Program-made: the position numbers and the translations under genes
Source: Pseudomonadota bacterium
GTDB taxonomy: Bacteria; Pseudomonadota; Alphaproteobacteria; Rhizobiales; Methylopilaceae
Reading direction: 5' to 3'
DNA: 48,150 nucleotides
NCBI GenBank assembly: GCA_023430145.1
Contig: JAEZCD010000236.1
Span: forward strand, 1 to 48,150
Part shown: one piece after another, positions 39,174 to 47,607 of the stretch
Layout of the letters: each line of letters opens with the position of its first letter
Numbering within the stretch: the stretch's first letter is position 1
Notes under the pieces: generated by a model
Told to the model about the DNA's origin: nothing
Database searches by the model: none
The model's input: only the letters and a program-made list of their open reading frames with translations

Positions 39174-40031
39174 GTGATCCAGTCATCGAACCGTCGGGGA
39201 TGGATGGCCTTCGTCGCGACCTCGTGCGCGGTAGGTATTCTCCTCGCAGGCGTCGCGTTGACGCCCGCCCAAAGCCAGGACGACGCGACCGAGAAGGCGA
39301 TCGAGCGCTATCGGCAGATGCTCAAGGAGGATCCCTGGAGCAATCCGGCCCTGCTCGACGCCGATCGCGGCGAAGAGCTGTGGAGCCTGCCGCGCGGCCC
39401 GCGCAACGTCTCGCTCGAGCAGTGCGACCTCGGCAAGGGGCCGGGCGAGGTGGACGGCGCCTTCGCCGAGCTGCCGCGTTACTTCGCGGATGCGGACCGG
39501 GTCATGGATCTGGAGACGCGCATCCTGTGGTGCATGGAGAAGCTACAGGGCTTCGACCGCGCCGAGCTGGTGAAGCGGCCGCATCCGGGCGGTGGTCAGC
39601 CGGTCAAGGAGCTCGGCGCCATCGCGACCTATGTCGCGAGCCGGTCGAACGGCATGAAGTACACGGCAAAGCTCGATCACCCGAAGGAGCAGGAGGCCGT
39701 GGCGCTCGGCGAGGCCCTGTTCGTGCGCCGCTCGGGTCCGCACGACTTCGCCTGCGCGACCTGCCATGCAGAACCCGGACGGCGCATCCGGCTGCAAGGG
39801 CTGCCGCATCTGTCCAACCCCGAGGAGGCGCGCAAGGTGGTCGGCGAGTGGCCGGCCTATCGCGTCTCCAACACGCACGTCATGACCATGCAGCACCGAC
39901 TCTACGACTGCTACTGGCAGATGCGTATGCCCGAGCTCGAGATGGGCTCGGACGTGAGCGTGGCGCTGATCGCCTACCTCACCAAGACGGCACAGGGCGG
40001 CGAGATCGCCGCCCCCACCATCAAGCGGTGA
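39174..40031 (+). CDS. soxA: SoxA c-type cytochrome
   Basis: The 285-residue subunit, with SoxX, joins thiosulfate oxidatively to SoxY. A signal segment spans about residues 11-35. A single haem site CATCH is at 194-198, and Cys246 in 'RLYDCYWQMRMPE' is the conserved cysteine haem ligand that forms a persulfide. Cys84 and Cys120 stand where diheme SoxA proteins have features of the lost first haem. The start is GTG 39174 with GGAAGGAG upstream. soxX follows after 11 bases. Confidence 0.95.
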   Translation: MIQSSNRRGWMAFVATSCAVGILLAGVALTPAQSQDDATEKAIERYRQMLKEDPWSNPALLDADRGEELWSLPRGPRNVSLEQCDLGKGPGEVDGAFAELPRYFADADRVMDLETRILWCMEKLQGFDRAELVKRPHPGGGQPVKELGAIATYVASRSNGMKYTAKLDHPKEQEAVALGEALFVRRSGPHDFACATCHAEPGRRIRLQGLPHLSNPEEARKVVGEWPAYRVSNTHVMTMQHRLYDCYWQMRMPELEMGSDVSVALIAYLTKTAQGGEIAAPTIKR

Positions 40032-40042
40032 GGTATCGGGCC

Positions 40043-40678
40043 ATGACACGACCGATGATGACGATAGTCCCGCTACTGCTCGTCGCGCCGGCGCTGATCG
40101 CGACCGCGCTCGCGCAGAGCAAGCCGGCCGTCGATCCGGCGCGCGTCGAGCAGGCCGTCAAGGACGGCTGGCGGCGCGCCCCTGCCGAGTGGCAGGCGCG
40201 CCTCGTGCCGGACGAAACCATGAAGGAATGCTCGGCCGCCCAGAACAACCCGCCGCCGGCGCTGGCCGAGGCCATCCAGAAGCGCGCCAAGGAGGCGATC
40301 CGCTATCCGCAGGACGGCATGCTGATGGGCGACTGGAAGAAGGGCGAGAAGCTGGCGCAATCCGGCTACGGCCTGCGCTTCACCGATTACCCGCCCCGCA
40401 ACCCGAACGGCGGCAACTGCTATGCGTGCCATCAGCTGACCAAGGCGGAGGTCAGCTACGGCACCATCGGGCCGAGCCTGCTCGGCTACGGCAAGCTGCG
40501 CGAGTTCACGCCCGAAGCGACGAAGGCCGCGTACGAGAAGATCTACAACCCGCATGCGGCGTTCGCCTGCTCGCTGATGCCGAGGTTCGGCGGCAACGAG
40601 GTGCTGACGATCGAGCAGATCAAGGACGCCGTCGCGCTGCTGATGGATCCGGAAAGCCCGGTGAACAAGGAGCCGTGA
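40043..40678 (+). CDS. soxX: SoxX c-type cytochrome
   Basis: The 211-residue partner of SoxA has a signal peptide ending near 'IATALAQ', one haem site CYACH (126-130) and the distal Met179 in 'SLMPRFGG'. 'GNCYACHQLTKAEVSYGTIGPSLLGYGKLR' is typical. It has an N-terminal extension (about residues 28-110) of the longer SoxX type, with Cys63 and Cys176 possibly forming a disulfide. It lies 11 bases after soxA, so one operon. Confidence 0.95.
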   Translation: MTRPMMTIVPLLLVAPALIATALAQSKPAVDPARVEQAVKDGWRRAPAEWQARLVPDETMKECSAAQNNPPPALAEAIQKRAKEAIRYPQDGMLMGDWKKGEKLAQSGYGLRFTDYPPRNPNGGNCYACHQLTKAEVSYGTIGPSLLGYGKLREFTPEATKAAYEKIYNPHAAFACSLMPRFGGNEVLTIEQIKDAVALLMDPESPVNKEP

Positions 40679-40858
40679 GGAGCGTGCCGCGCCGCGTGCG
40701 GCATCCGCCCGGGGACGCCGCTCCTCCTGTCGCTTGCGGAGGCGGGGGGAGGACGCGGATTCCCTTTGCGGTCGGCTCGGGAATGACGTTAGGACGTTGC
40801 GCGGCCGGGGGCGGCCCGCGTGCGCGTCGACGACGTGCTTTGGAGTGCCGAGGCTGTC

Positions 40859-41218
40859 ATGCCGGTTCGATCTGCCGAGAAGACCGAGAAGCGGGCCGGC
40901 GCCGACGCGCCTCTGGAGATCGACGCCCTGCTCGCCAATGCGCGCGACGCGAGCGACTTCCTGAAGGCGATCTCGCACGAGGCGCGCCTCGTCATCCTCT
41001 GCCTGCTGATCGAGGGCGAGAAGTCGGTGTCGGAGCTCGAGGAGGTGCTCAGCCTGCGCCAGCCCGCCGTCTCGCAGCAGCTCGCGCGGCTGCGCTCCGA
41101 CAATCTCGTCGACGCGCGCCGCGACGGCAAGAACATCTACTACTCGCTGGCGCGGCCCGAAGTCGTCGAGATCATCCGCACTCTGCATCGCGTCTTCTGC
41201 GAGAGGACGGCCAAATAG
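40859..41218 (+). CDS. ArsR-family persulfide-sensor-like repressor (SqrR/BigR type)
   Basis: The 119-residue protein has an ArsR winged helix ('FLKAISHEARLVILCLLIEGEKSVSELEEVLSLRQPAVSQQLARLRSDNLVDARRDGKNIYYSL'). Cys48 in 'VILCLL' and Cys114 in 'HRVFCER' are 66 residues apart, the spacing of the two reactive cysteines in SqrR and BigR. In those proteins they form a polysulfide bridge that releases DNA. I start at ATG 40859 with GAGG six bases upstream. It sits between soxX and the transporter gene and likely controls the sox genes (the role named SoxR in Paracoccus). Confidence 0.9.
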   Translation: MPVRSAEKTEKRAGADAPLEIDALLANARDASDFLKAISHEARLVILCLLIEGEKSVSELEEVLSLRQPAVSQQLARLRSDNLVDARRDGKNIYYSLARPEVVEIIRTLHRVFCERTAK

Positions 41219-41231
41219 CGGTCGGACGACC

Positions 41232-42332
41232 ATGCTCGAGGATCTAGCCCCCAACATCGTGCGCGCCGGCCTCGCGTTTCCGGCGGGGCTGGCACTCGGG
41301 TTCCTCGCCCGCCGCGGCCGCTTCTGCACCCTCGGGGCGATCGAGGACGCGGTCTATGCCGCCGACACGCGCCGCCTGCGCGCCTGGGCGCTCGCCGCGG
41401 CCGTGGCGATGATCGGCACTCAGATCCTCGCCGTGCAGACCGGCTTCGACCTGTCGCGATCGATCTATGTCGGGCCGCGCCTGGAATGGGGCGGCGCCGT
41501 CATCGGCGGGCTGCTGTTCGGCGTCGGCATGGCGCTCGTCGGCACCTGCGGCTTCGGCACCCTGCTGCGGCTCGGCGGCGGCGACCTGAAGGCGCTGCTC
41601 GCCTTTCTCGTGATCGGCGTCGCCTCCTACATGGCGATGCACGGCCTGACGGCGGTCGTCCGGCTGCAGCTCGTCGACCCGCTCGCCGCGGACCTCGCGC
41701 CCAGGGCCTCGCAGACGGTCGGCGACCTTCTCGGCCTGTCGGCGAGCGGCAAGGCGGTCAGCGTCGCCGTCGTCGTGCTGGCGCTGCTCGGGCTGGTATT
41801 CGCCGACCGCTCGTTCCGCCGGTCTCGGCTGCTGATCGTGACCGGGATCGGCGTCGGGCTTCTCGTCGTGGCGGGGTGGTGGATCACCGGCGTCGCCGGA
41901 CACGATCCGTTCGCGACGCGGCGCACGGAATCGTTCTCCTTCGTGGCGCCGCTCGGGGAGACGGTCTTCTACGCGATGCTCGCCTCCGGCGTGCGGATCG
42001 ACTTCCCCGTCGGCGCCGTCCTCGGGGTGCTCGCGGGCGCGTTCCTCGCCGCCCTCGTGCATGGCGAGTTCCGCTGGGAAGCGCCGGACGACGCACGCGA
42101 GGTCCGCCGGCATCTCCTCGGTGCGTTCCTGATGGGCACGGGCGGCGTCGCCGCGCTCGGCTGCACGGTCGGGCAGGGCGTGACGGGCGTCTCGACGCTG
42201 GCGGTCGGCTCGTTCCTCGCCATCGCGGCGATCTTCGGCGGCGCGCGGCTCGGCCTGTGGTGGCTCGTCGAGCGGCGGTGCGATTCCGGCCGCCTGAGCT
42301 GCGCGCCCGAGAGGCGCGCGACGTCGACCTGA
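41232..42332 (+). CDS. YeeE/YedE-family sulfur-compound transporter (SoxT-like)
   Basis: The 366-residue protein has about nine or ten membrane segments. Conserved family motifs with cysteines are 'ARRGRFCTLGAIEDAVY', 'GTCGFGTLLRLGGGDLKALLAF' and 'LGCTVGQGVTGVS'; in the thiosulfate transporter TsuA such cysteines pass the substrate. It follows the ArsR gene by 13 bases, the arrangement of SoxT beside the sox regulator. It may import thiosulfate or a signal sulfur compound. Confidence 0.9.
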   Translation: MLEDLAPNIVRAGLAFPAGLALGFLARRGRFCTLGAIEDAVYAADTRRLRAWALAAAVAMIGTQILAVQTGFDLSRSIYVGPRLEWGGAVIGGLLFGVGMALVGTCGFGTLLRLGGGDLKALLAFLVIGVASYMAMHGLTAVVRLQLVDPLAADLAPRASQTVGDLLGLSASGKAVSVAVVVLALLGLVFADRSFRRSRLLIVTGIGVGLLVVAGWWITGVAGHDPFATRRTESFSFVAPLGETVFYAMLASGVRIDFPVGAVLGVLAGAFLAALVHGEFRWEAPDDAREVRRHLLGAFLMGTGGVAALGCTVGQGVTGVSTLAVGSFLAIAAIFGGARLGLWWLVERRCDSGRLSCAPERRATST

Positions 42333-42633
42333 GACGGAGTTCGGCTCCCCGTATCGCCATCGGGGATGCTTCCCGGTCGGCCCGCTCTCGGCGACACGCG
42401 CGCAAGCATGAGAACGCCCGGAACGTCGCAATGTCGGCTCCTCCGGCGAGCTCGGCGGCGGCATGCCGGCCGCCCGAGGCCCGAGGAGAGCGCCCGGCGT
42501 CGGAGCAATCTTTCGAGCGCATCCGTAACCGAACCGTCGAATGAATCTAACGTGCCGATGGACACGGATTCGGACTCGGGCCTATCCTCTCGCGCGATGG
42601 CTGCAAAGACAGCCGCATCACGGGAGGATTCGC
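42333..42633. other. Intergenic region between the sox and sugar-transport units
   Basis: Open frames across these 301 bases look non-coding. A TCCCCG/CGGGGA hairpin (42346-42366, 9-base loop) without a T run lies just after the transporter stop and may help end that transcript. The promoter for the sugar operon must lie here but I cannot place it. Confidence 0.5.
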
Positions 42634-43758
42634 ATGCTCGTCACCAGGATCGGTGCGCCGGCGCTCGCGCTCGCGCTGCTCTGCGGCTCGGCCCTCGCCC
42701 AGGCGCCGCAGACCGTCGCCGGCCCGGGCTACATGCCCACCTGCTTCGCACCGGCCAGCTCGGATGTGAAATACTTCAAGTTCACCGCCAAGCAGCCGCC
42801 CTACCGGATCGCGCTCGCCAACGGGTTCGTCGGCAACACCTGGCGCATCCAGATGATCCAGACGGCGAAGGCGTTCGTCGACCAGCCGGACATCAAGCCG
42901 CTGGTGAAGGAGCTGAAGGTCGTCTCGACCGGCACCGACGTCGCCGCCCAGGTCGCCGCGATCGATAACTTCATCAACTCCGGCTACGACGCCATCGTCA
43001 CCATCGCCACCAACCCGTCCGCTTTCGGGCCGGTGATCCGCAGGGCGAACCGGGCCGGCATTCCGCTCGTGCCGTTCGACAACGTCGTCGACTCGACGGA
43101 AGTCATCATGGTCAACGAGGACCAGAAGGAGATGGGCCGCAAGATGGGCGAGTGGCTCGTCAAGCACATCCCGTCCAAGAGCGGCAAGCTGCTCGAGGTG
43201 CGCGGCGTGCCCGGCAACTCGGTCGACCGCGACCGCCATCTCGGCTTCCGCGAGGTCGTCGAGGCGCCCGGCAACAAGTTCGAGATCATCGAGGTCGTCG
43301 GCATGTGGGACGACGGCACCGCCCAGAAGGCGACCGCCGACGCCATCGCCGTCCACAAGAAGTTCGACGGCATTTATACGCAGGGCGGTTCGACCGGGAC
43401 GGTTCGGGCGCTGATCGACACCAAGCACCCGTTCATCCCCGTCTCCGGCGAGGCCGAGAACGGCTTCCGCAAGCTCTGCTCGGAGCATGGCAAGGACGGG
43501 CTCGTCTGCGCCTCGGCCGGGCAGACGCCGGCGCTCGTCGCCATCGCCATCAAGGCCGCCATCGAGGCGCTGCAGGGCAAGGCGATCCCGCAGAACGTCT
43601 CGGTGCCGCTGCCCTATGTCGAGCACCCGAACTTCAAGGACGGCGAGAACTTCTACTCGAACCTCTCCGACAACTTCTTCGTCGCCAACGCCTTCCCGGC
43701 GTGCAACGTGAACGTCTCGGCGACCGAGATCATGGGCCGCACGCAGGCCGACAACTGA
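42634..43758 (+). CDS. Sugar-type ABC transporter periplasmic binding protein
   Basis: The 374-residue protein has a Sec signal ending near 'CGSALAQ' and the periplasmic-binding-protein type I fold (RbsB-like): 'PYRIALANGFVGNTWRIQMIQTAKAF', 'QVAAIDNFINSGYDAIVTIATNPSAF', 'GIPLVPFDNVVDSTEVIMVNEDQKEMG' and 'KFDGIYTQGGSTGTVRALID'. GGGAGG precedes the chosen ATG. The ligand is probably a sugar or polyol but cannot be named. The transporter genes follow after a 267-base gap with a repeat. Confidence 0.9.
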   Translation: MLVTRIGAPALALALLCGSALAQAPQTVAGPGYMPTCFAPASSDVKYFKFTAKQPPYRIALANGFVGNTWRIQMIQTAKAFVDQPDIKPLVKELKVVSTGTDVAAQVAAIDNFINSGYDAIVTIATNPSAFGPVIRRANRAGIPLVPFDNVVDSTEVIMVNEDQKEMGRKMGEWLVKHIPSKSGKLLEVRGVPGNSVDRDRHLGFREVVEAPGNKFEIIEVVGMWDDGTAQKATADAIAVHKKFDGIYTQGGSTGTVRALIDTKHPFIPVSGEAENGFRKLCSEHGKDGLVCASAGQTPALVAIAIKAAIEALQGKAIPQNVSVPLPYVEHPNFKDGENFYSNLSDNFFVANAFPACNVNVSATEIMGRTQADN

Positions 43759-43796
43759 GGGCTTCGACCCGATCCGGAGCGCTCATATGACGGCCG

Positions 43797-43925
43797 CCTC
43801 CTTCCTCCCCCTGCAAGGGGGAGGTCGAGACGGCGAAGCCGTCCGGGTGGGGGCCTCTCTCCTCGGGGAGGCCCCCCTCTCGGCTCGCTACGCGAGTCCG
43901 GTCTCCCCCTTGCAGGGGGAGAAGG
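43797..43925. repeat. Large inverted repeat with nested hairpins
   Basis: Two arms (about 43797-43862 and 43863-43925) are imperfect reverse complements. Each carries a small palindrome with the core CCCCCTGCAAGGGGG (or its complement), and each has a second small hairpin (GACGGC-GAA-GCCGTC on the left, CTCGCTACGCGAG on the right). This is a known kind of dispersed intergenic palindrome in Hyphomicrobiales. It separates the binding-protein gene from the ATPase gene and may lower expression of the downstream genes relative to the binding protein. Confidence 0.8.
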
Positions 43926-44025
43926 ATCCCGACCGAACGCATCTGCGCCTGCGCCGGCTCGGCCGCGGACGTCGCATGTTCTCTATCGCCAGGTCTTCCA
44001 TGCCCTCCGTGCCGAGCAATCCCGC

Positions 44026-45573
44026 ATGACAGACGCGCCCTTCTTCCGCATGGACGGCATCACCAAGCGCTATGGCGGCGTCCGCGCGCTCGAGGATGCG
44101 CGGCTCGAGCTTGCGCGCGGCCGCATCCATGCCGTGCTCGGCGAGAACGGCGCCGGCAAGTCGACGCTGATCAAGATCATGGCCGGCGTCGTGCAGCCGG
44201 ACACCGGAACGATGCAGCTGGAAGGCGAGACCGTCGCTTTCGCGCGGCCCTCCGATGCCAAGGCGGCCGGCATCGTGCCGATCTTCCAGGAGCTGTCGCT
44301 GCTCCCCGACCTCTCGGTCGCCGACAACATCGTCATCACCGACCCGCCGACGCGGCTCGGAATGATCGACCGCCGCCGCCAGCAGCGCATGGCCGAGGAA
44401 GCGCTGGCCCTCGCCGGCGCCGAGGACATCCATCCGATGGCGCCGGTGAAGGACCTGCCGCTGTCGCGCCGGCAGATGGTCGAGATCGCGAAAGCTCTGG
44501 CGCGGCGGCCGAAGATCCTCATCCTCGACGAGGCCACCTCGGCGCTGACCGCCGACGACGTGGCGAAAGTCTTCGCGGTGCTGAAGCGGCTCCGAAGCGA
44601 GGGCCTGTCGATCGTCTACATCTCGCACCGCATGCACGAGATCGCCGAGCTCGCCGACGACTGCACCGTCTATCGCAACGGCCGCCACGTCGGCAGCTTC
44701 GAGGCCGGCACCAAGAGCGGCGAGGCTATCGTCGAGATGATGATCGGCCGCGAGTATAAGAGCGTCTTCCCGCCGAAGCCTGCAAAGCCGCCCTCCGGCG
44801 CGCCGGCGCTGTCGATCCAGAAGCTCGATTGGGCGGGGCGGTTGAAGAGCATCGACCTCGATCTCAGGCCGGGCGAGATCGTCGGCCTCGGCGGCCTCGA
44901 TGGGCAGGGGCAGCGCGAGCTGCTGCTGGCTTTGTTCGGCGTCCTCGCCGGTGTCGACGGCCGTGTGGCGGTCGACGGCGAGACGGTGCAGCCGCGCGGG
45001 CCGCGCACCGCCAAGCGCTCGGGCATGGCGCTGATCCCCGAGGACCGCAAGACGGAGGGGCTGATGCTGCCGATGTCGGTGCGCGACAACCTCTCCTTCG
45101 CCGCGCTCGGCCGCTTCTCGCGCGGCGGGCTGATCGACGGCGGCGCGGAGATGCGCGCCGTCGAGGATATGGTGCGGGCGCTGCAGATCAAGGTCGCCGA
45201 TCTCGAGCAGCCGGTCGGCGCGCTGTCCGGCGGCAACCAGCAGAAGGTGGTGATCGCCAAATGGCTGATGACCGAGCCGCGCGTCATCCTGCTCAACGAC
45301 CCGACGCGCGGCATCGACGTCGGCACCAAGCAGGAGATTTATGGCCTGCTCCGCCGGCTCGCCGACCAGAAGGCGGCGATCCTGTTCTACTCGACCGACT
45401 ATGACGAGCTGATCGGCTGCTGCGACCGCGTCGCCGTCTTCTACGACGGCCGCATCGTCCGTATGCTGGAGGGCGCCGAGATCACCGAGCACGCCCTCGT
45501 CGCGAGCGCGCTCAACCTGCCGCTCGGCGTGAAGCCCACCGAGATCTTCACCGCCGCGGAGACGCCCGCATGA
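44026..45573 (+). CDS. Sugar ABC transporter ATP-binding protein (two fused ATPase domains)
   Basis: The 515-residue RbsA/MglA-type protein has two ABC domains. The first has Walker A 'GENGAGKSTLIK' (about residue 38), signature 'LSRRQMVEIAKAL' and Walker B 'ILILDEATSALT'. The second has a degenerate Walker A ('GLDGQGQRELLL') but a good signature 'LSGGNQQKVVIAKWL' and 'RVILLNDPTRGIDVGTK'. One active and one degenerate site is normal in this family. Its stop overlaps the next gene's start. Confidence 0.94.
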   Translation: MTDAPFFRMDGITKRYGGVRALEDARLELARGRIHAVLGENGAGKSTLIKIMAGVVQPDTGTMQLEGETVAFARPSDAKAAGIVPIFQELSLLPDLSVADNIVITDPPTRLGMIDRRRQQRMAEEALALAGAEDIHPMAPVKDLPLSRRQMVEIAKALARRPKILILDEATSALTADDVAKVFAVLKRLRSEGLSIVYISHRMHEIAELADDCTVYRNGRHVGSFEAGTKSGEAIVEMMIGREYKSVFPPKPAKPPSGAPALSIQKLDWAGRLKSIDLDLRPGEIVGLGGLDGQGQRELLLALFGVLAGVDGRVAVDGETVQPRGPRTAKRSGMALIPEDRKTEGLMLPMSVRDNLSFAALGRFSRGGLIDGGAEMRAVEDMVRALQIKVADLEQPVGALSGGNQQKVVIAKWLMTEPRVILLNDPTRGIDVGTKQEIYGLLRRLADQKAAILFYSTDYDELIGCCDRVAVFYDGRIVRMLEGAEITEHALVASALNLPLGVKPTEIFTAAETPA

Positions 45574-46550
45574 GCGCCTGGCGCTATCGGCTCGGCGAGC
45601 ACGGGCCCGTGCTGCTGGCCATCGTCCTCTTCCTTGGCATGTTCACGCTCTACATCGCCAACCACCAGGCGGGGCTGACCGCGAACGTCGCCACCACGGC
45701 CGCCAACAAGGGCGTGCTGTTCGCGCTCGTCGCCATGGCGCAGACCCTGCCGGTGCTGACCGGCGGCCTCGACCTGTCGGTCGGCATGGTGTTCGTGATG
45801 ACCAACTGCGTCGCCTCGAGCATCGTCCAGGGCACGCCGCTCGAGACCGCGCTCGGCGTTGTCGGCGTGCTCGCCGTCGGCCTCATGTGCGGGCTGCTCA
45901 ACGGCGTCATCATCGTCTACGGCCGGCTGCAGCCGATCATCACCACGCTCGCCACCGGCGCCTTCTATTACGGCATCGCGCTCTCCATCCGGCCGACGCC
46001 TGGCGGCGACATCAATCCCGACTTCGCCGACGCGCTGACCGGCCAGCTGCCGGGCGGCGTCCCGGCCGTGCTCGCCCTGCTGCTGCTCGTCGTGCTCGTC
46101 GTCTGGGTGCCGTGGCGCCGCTCGGTGCTCGGCAGGGCAGCCTATGCGATCGGATCCTCCGAGCAGGCGGCCTACATGTCGGGCGTGCCGATCGACCGCG
46201 CCAAGCTGCTTGCCTACGCGCTGTCGGGGCTTCTGGCCAGCATCGCCGGCCTGCTCCTCACCTGCATCACCTATGCCGGCGAGGCCTCGGCGCCGATCGG
46301 CGGCGGCTATACGCTGAACTCGATCGCCGCGGTGGTGATCGGCGGCACCTCGCTGTTCGGCGGCGCCGGCAGCGCCATCGGCTCGATCTTCGGCGCCTTC
46401 GTGCTGCGCACGGTCGAGGATCTTCTGTTCGTGTTCGACATGGAGCCGCTGTGGCAGCCGCTGTTCCAGGGCGGCGTGCTGCTCGCAGCCGTCAGCCTCG
46501 GCGCCTTCCGGCTCCTCCGCATCCGCAACCGCCTCGACCTCTACGGGTGA
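45570..46550 (+). CDS. Sugar ABC transporter permease (RbsC-like), first
   Basis: The 326-residue protein has about eight to ten membrane segments. Family marks are 'TLPVLTGGLDLSVGMVFVMTNC', 'LMCGLLNGVIIVYGRLQPIITTLATGAFYYGIAL' and 'IAAVVIGGTSLFGGAGSAIGSIFGAF'. The ATG overlaps the ATPase stop (ATGA). It pairs with the next gene to form a heterodimeric channel. Confidence 0.92.
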   Translation: MSAWRYRLGEHGPVLLAIVLFLGMFTLYIANHQAGLTANVATTAANKGVLFALVAMAQTLPVLTGGLDLSVGMVFVMTNCVASSIVQGTPLETALGVVGVLAVGLMCGLLNGVIIVYGRLQPIITTLATGAFYYGIALSIRPTPGGDINPDFADALTGQLPGGVPAVLALLLLVVLVVWVPWRRSVLGRAAYAIGSSEQAAYMSGVPIDRAKLLAYALSGLLASIAGLLLTCITYAGEASAPIGGGYTLNSIAAVVIGGTSLFGGAGSAIGSIFGAFVLRTVEDLLFVFDMEPLWQPLFQGGVLLAAVSLGAFRLLRIRNRLDLYG

Positions 46551-46554
46551 CGAT

Positions 46555-47523
46555 GTGACCGCGCTCGCCGCCGCCATCTCGAAAAGGATCGACCCGGCGG
46601 TGCTGGCCGCCTTCGGCTGCACGATCGCGCTGCTGCTGGTCGGCTCGCTCTATTCGGCGAACTTTTTGTCGCCGGACTACCTCTTGCAGCAGCTGCAGGT
46701 CGCCTCCTTCCTCGGCATCATCGCCTCCGGCGCCATGCTGGTGATCCTGCTCGGCCATATCGACCTGTCGGTGCCCTGGGTGGTCACCGTCGGCGGTATG
46801 ATGTCGACGGCCGCGGCCGGCTGGTGGGGACCGACCGGCGTCGCCCTCGCCATCCCGTTCGGCGTCTTCTGCGGCCTCCTGTTCGGCTGCATCAACGGCT
46901 TCGGCGTCGCCTATCTGCGCATCCCCTCGATGATCTTCACGCTCGGCATGAACGCGGTGGCGCAGGGCCTGATGGTGCTGCACACCGGCGGCTTCGCGCC
47001 GCAGGACCGGGCGACCGACACGATGCGCTTCCTCGCCGTCGGGCGCTCGGTGCTCGGCATACCGAACGCGGTCTGGGTATGGGCGGCGGTCGGCGGGCTC
47101 GTCGTCCTCCTCTTGACGCGCACCAGCTTCGGCCGCTGCGTCTATGCGATCGGCAACCGCGAGCGCGCGGCCTATCTGTCGGGCGCCGATACCCGGCGCA
47201 TCGTCTTCGCCTGCTTCGCCCTGTCCGGCGCCTGCGCCGCGCTGGCCGGCGTGCTGCTCGCCGGCTACTCGTCGAAGGCCTACCAGGCGATGGGCGATTC
47301 CTACCTCCTGCCGGCCATCGCCGCTGTCGTCCTCGGCGGCACCAACATTCTCGGCGGCCGCGGTACCTATCTCGGCACCGTCGCCGGCGTGCTCCTGATC
47401 ACGCTCTTGCAGTCGATCCTGTCGGTGATGCAGATCGAGGAGGCGTTCCGGCAGATGATCTACGGCGCCGTCATCATCGGCATGCTGCTGGTCTATGGCC
47501 GCGGGCGGAAGGTGGGGGCCTGA
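46555..47523 (+). CDS. Sugar ABC transporter permease (RbsC-like), second
   Basis: The 322-residue paralogue of the previous permease has 'GAMLVILLGHIDLSVPWVVTVGGMMST', 'GLLFGCINGFGVAYLRIPSMIFTLGMNAVAQGL' and 'IAAVVLGGTNILGGRGTYLGTVAGVLLITLLQSIL'. The start is GTG at 46555, four bases after the previous stop. Two different permeases rather than a homodimer is the arrangement of several sugar/autoinducer importers. Confidence 0.92.
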   Translation: MTALAAAISKRIDPAVLAAFGCTIALLLVGSLYSANFLSPDYLLQQLQVASFLGIIASGAMLVILLGHIDLSVPWVVTVGGMMSTAAAGWWGPTGVALAIPFGVFCGLLFGCINGFGVAYLRIPSMIFTLGMNAVAQGLMVLHTGGFAPQDRATDTMRFLAVGRSVLGIPNAVWVWAAVGGLVVLLLTRTSFGRCVYAIGNRERAAYLSGADTRRIVFACFALSGACAALAGVLLAGYSSKAYQAMGDSYLLPAIAAVVLGGTNILGGRGTYLGTVAGVLLITLLQSILSVMQIEEAFRQMIYGAVIIGMLLVYGRGRKVGA

Positions 47524-47607
47524 ACGCCCGCCCGGCCGCGGCCTTTCGCAGGTGCAAACGAGGCGCGCGACTGCTAACCCTCCCGACTGGCGACCGGGGG
47601 AGCAGCC

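Noticed and set aside
38270..40042. A long plus-strand open frame running into soxX from upstream
   Set aside because: Upstream of 40043 it overlaps soxY and soxA and lacks protein character; soxX has its own signal peptide.
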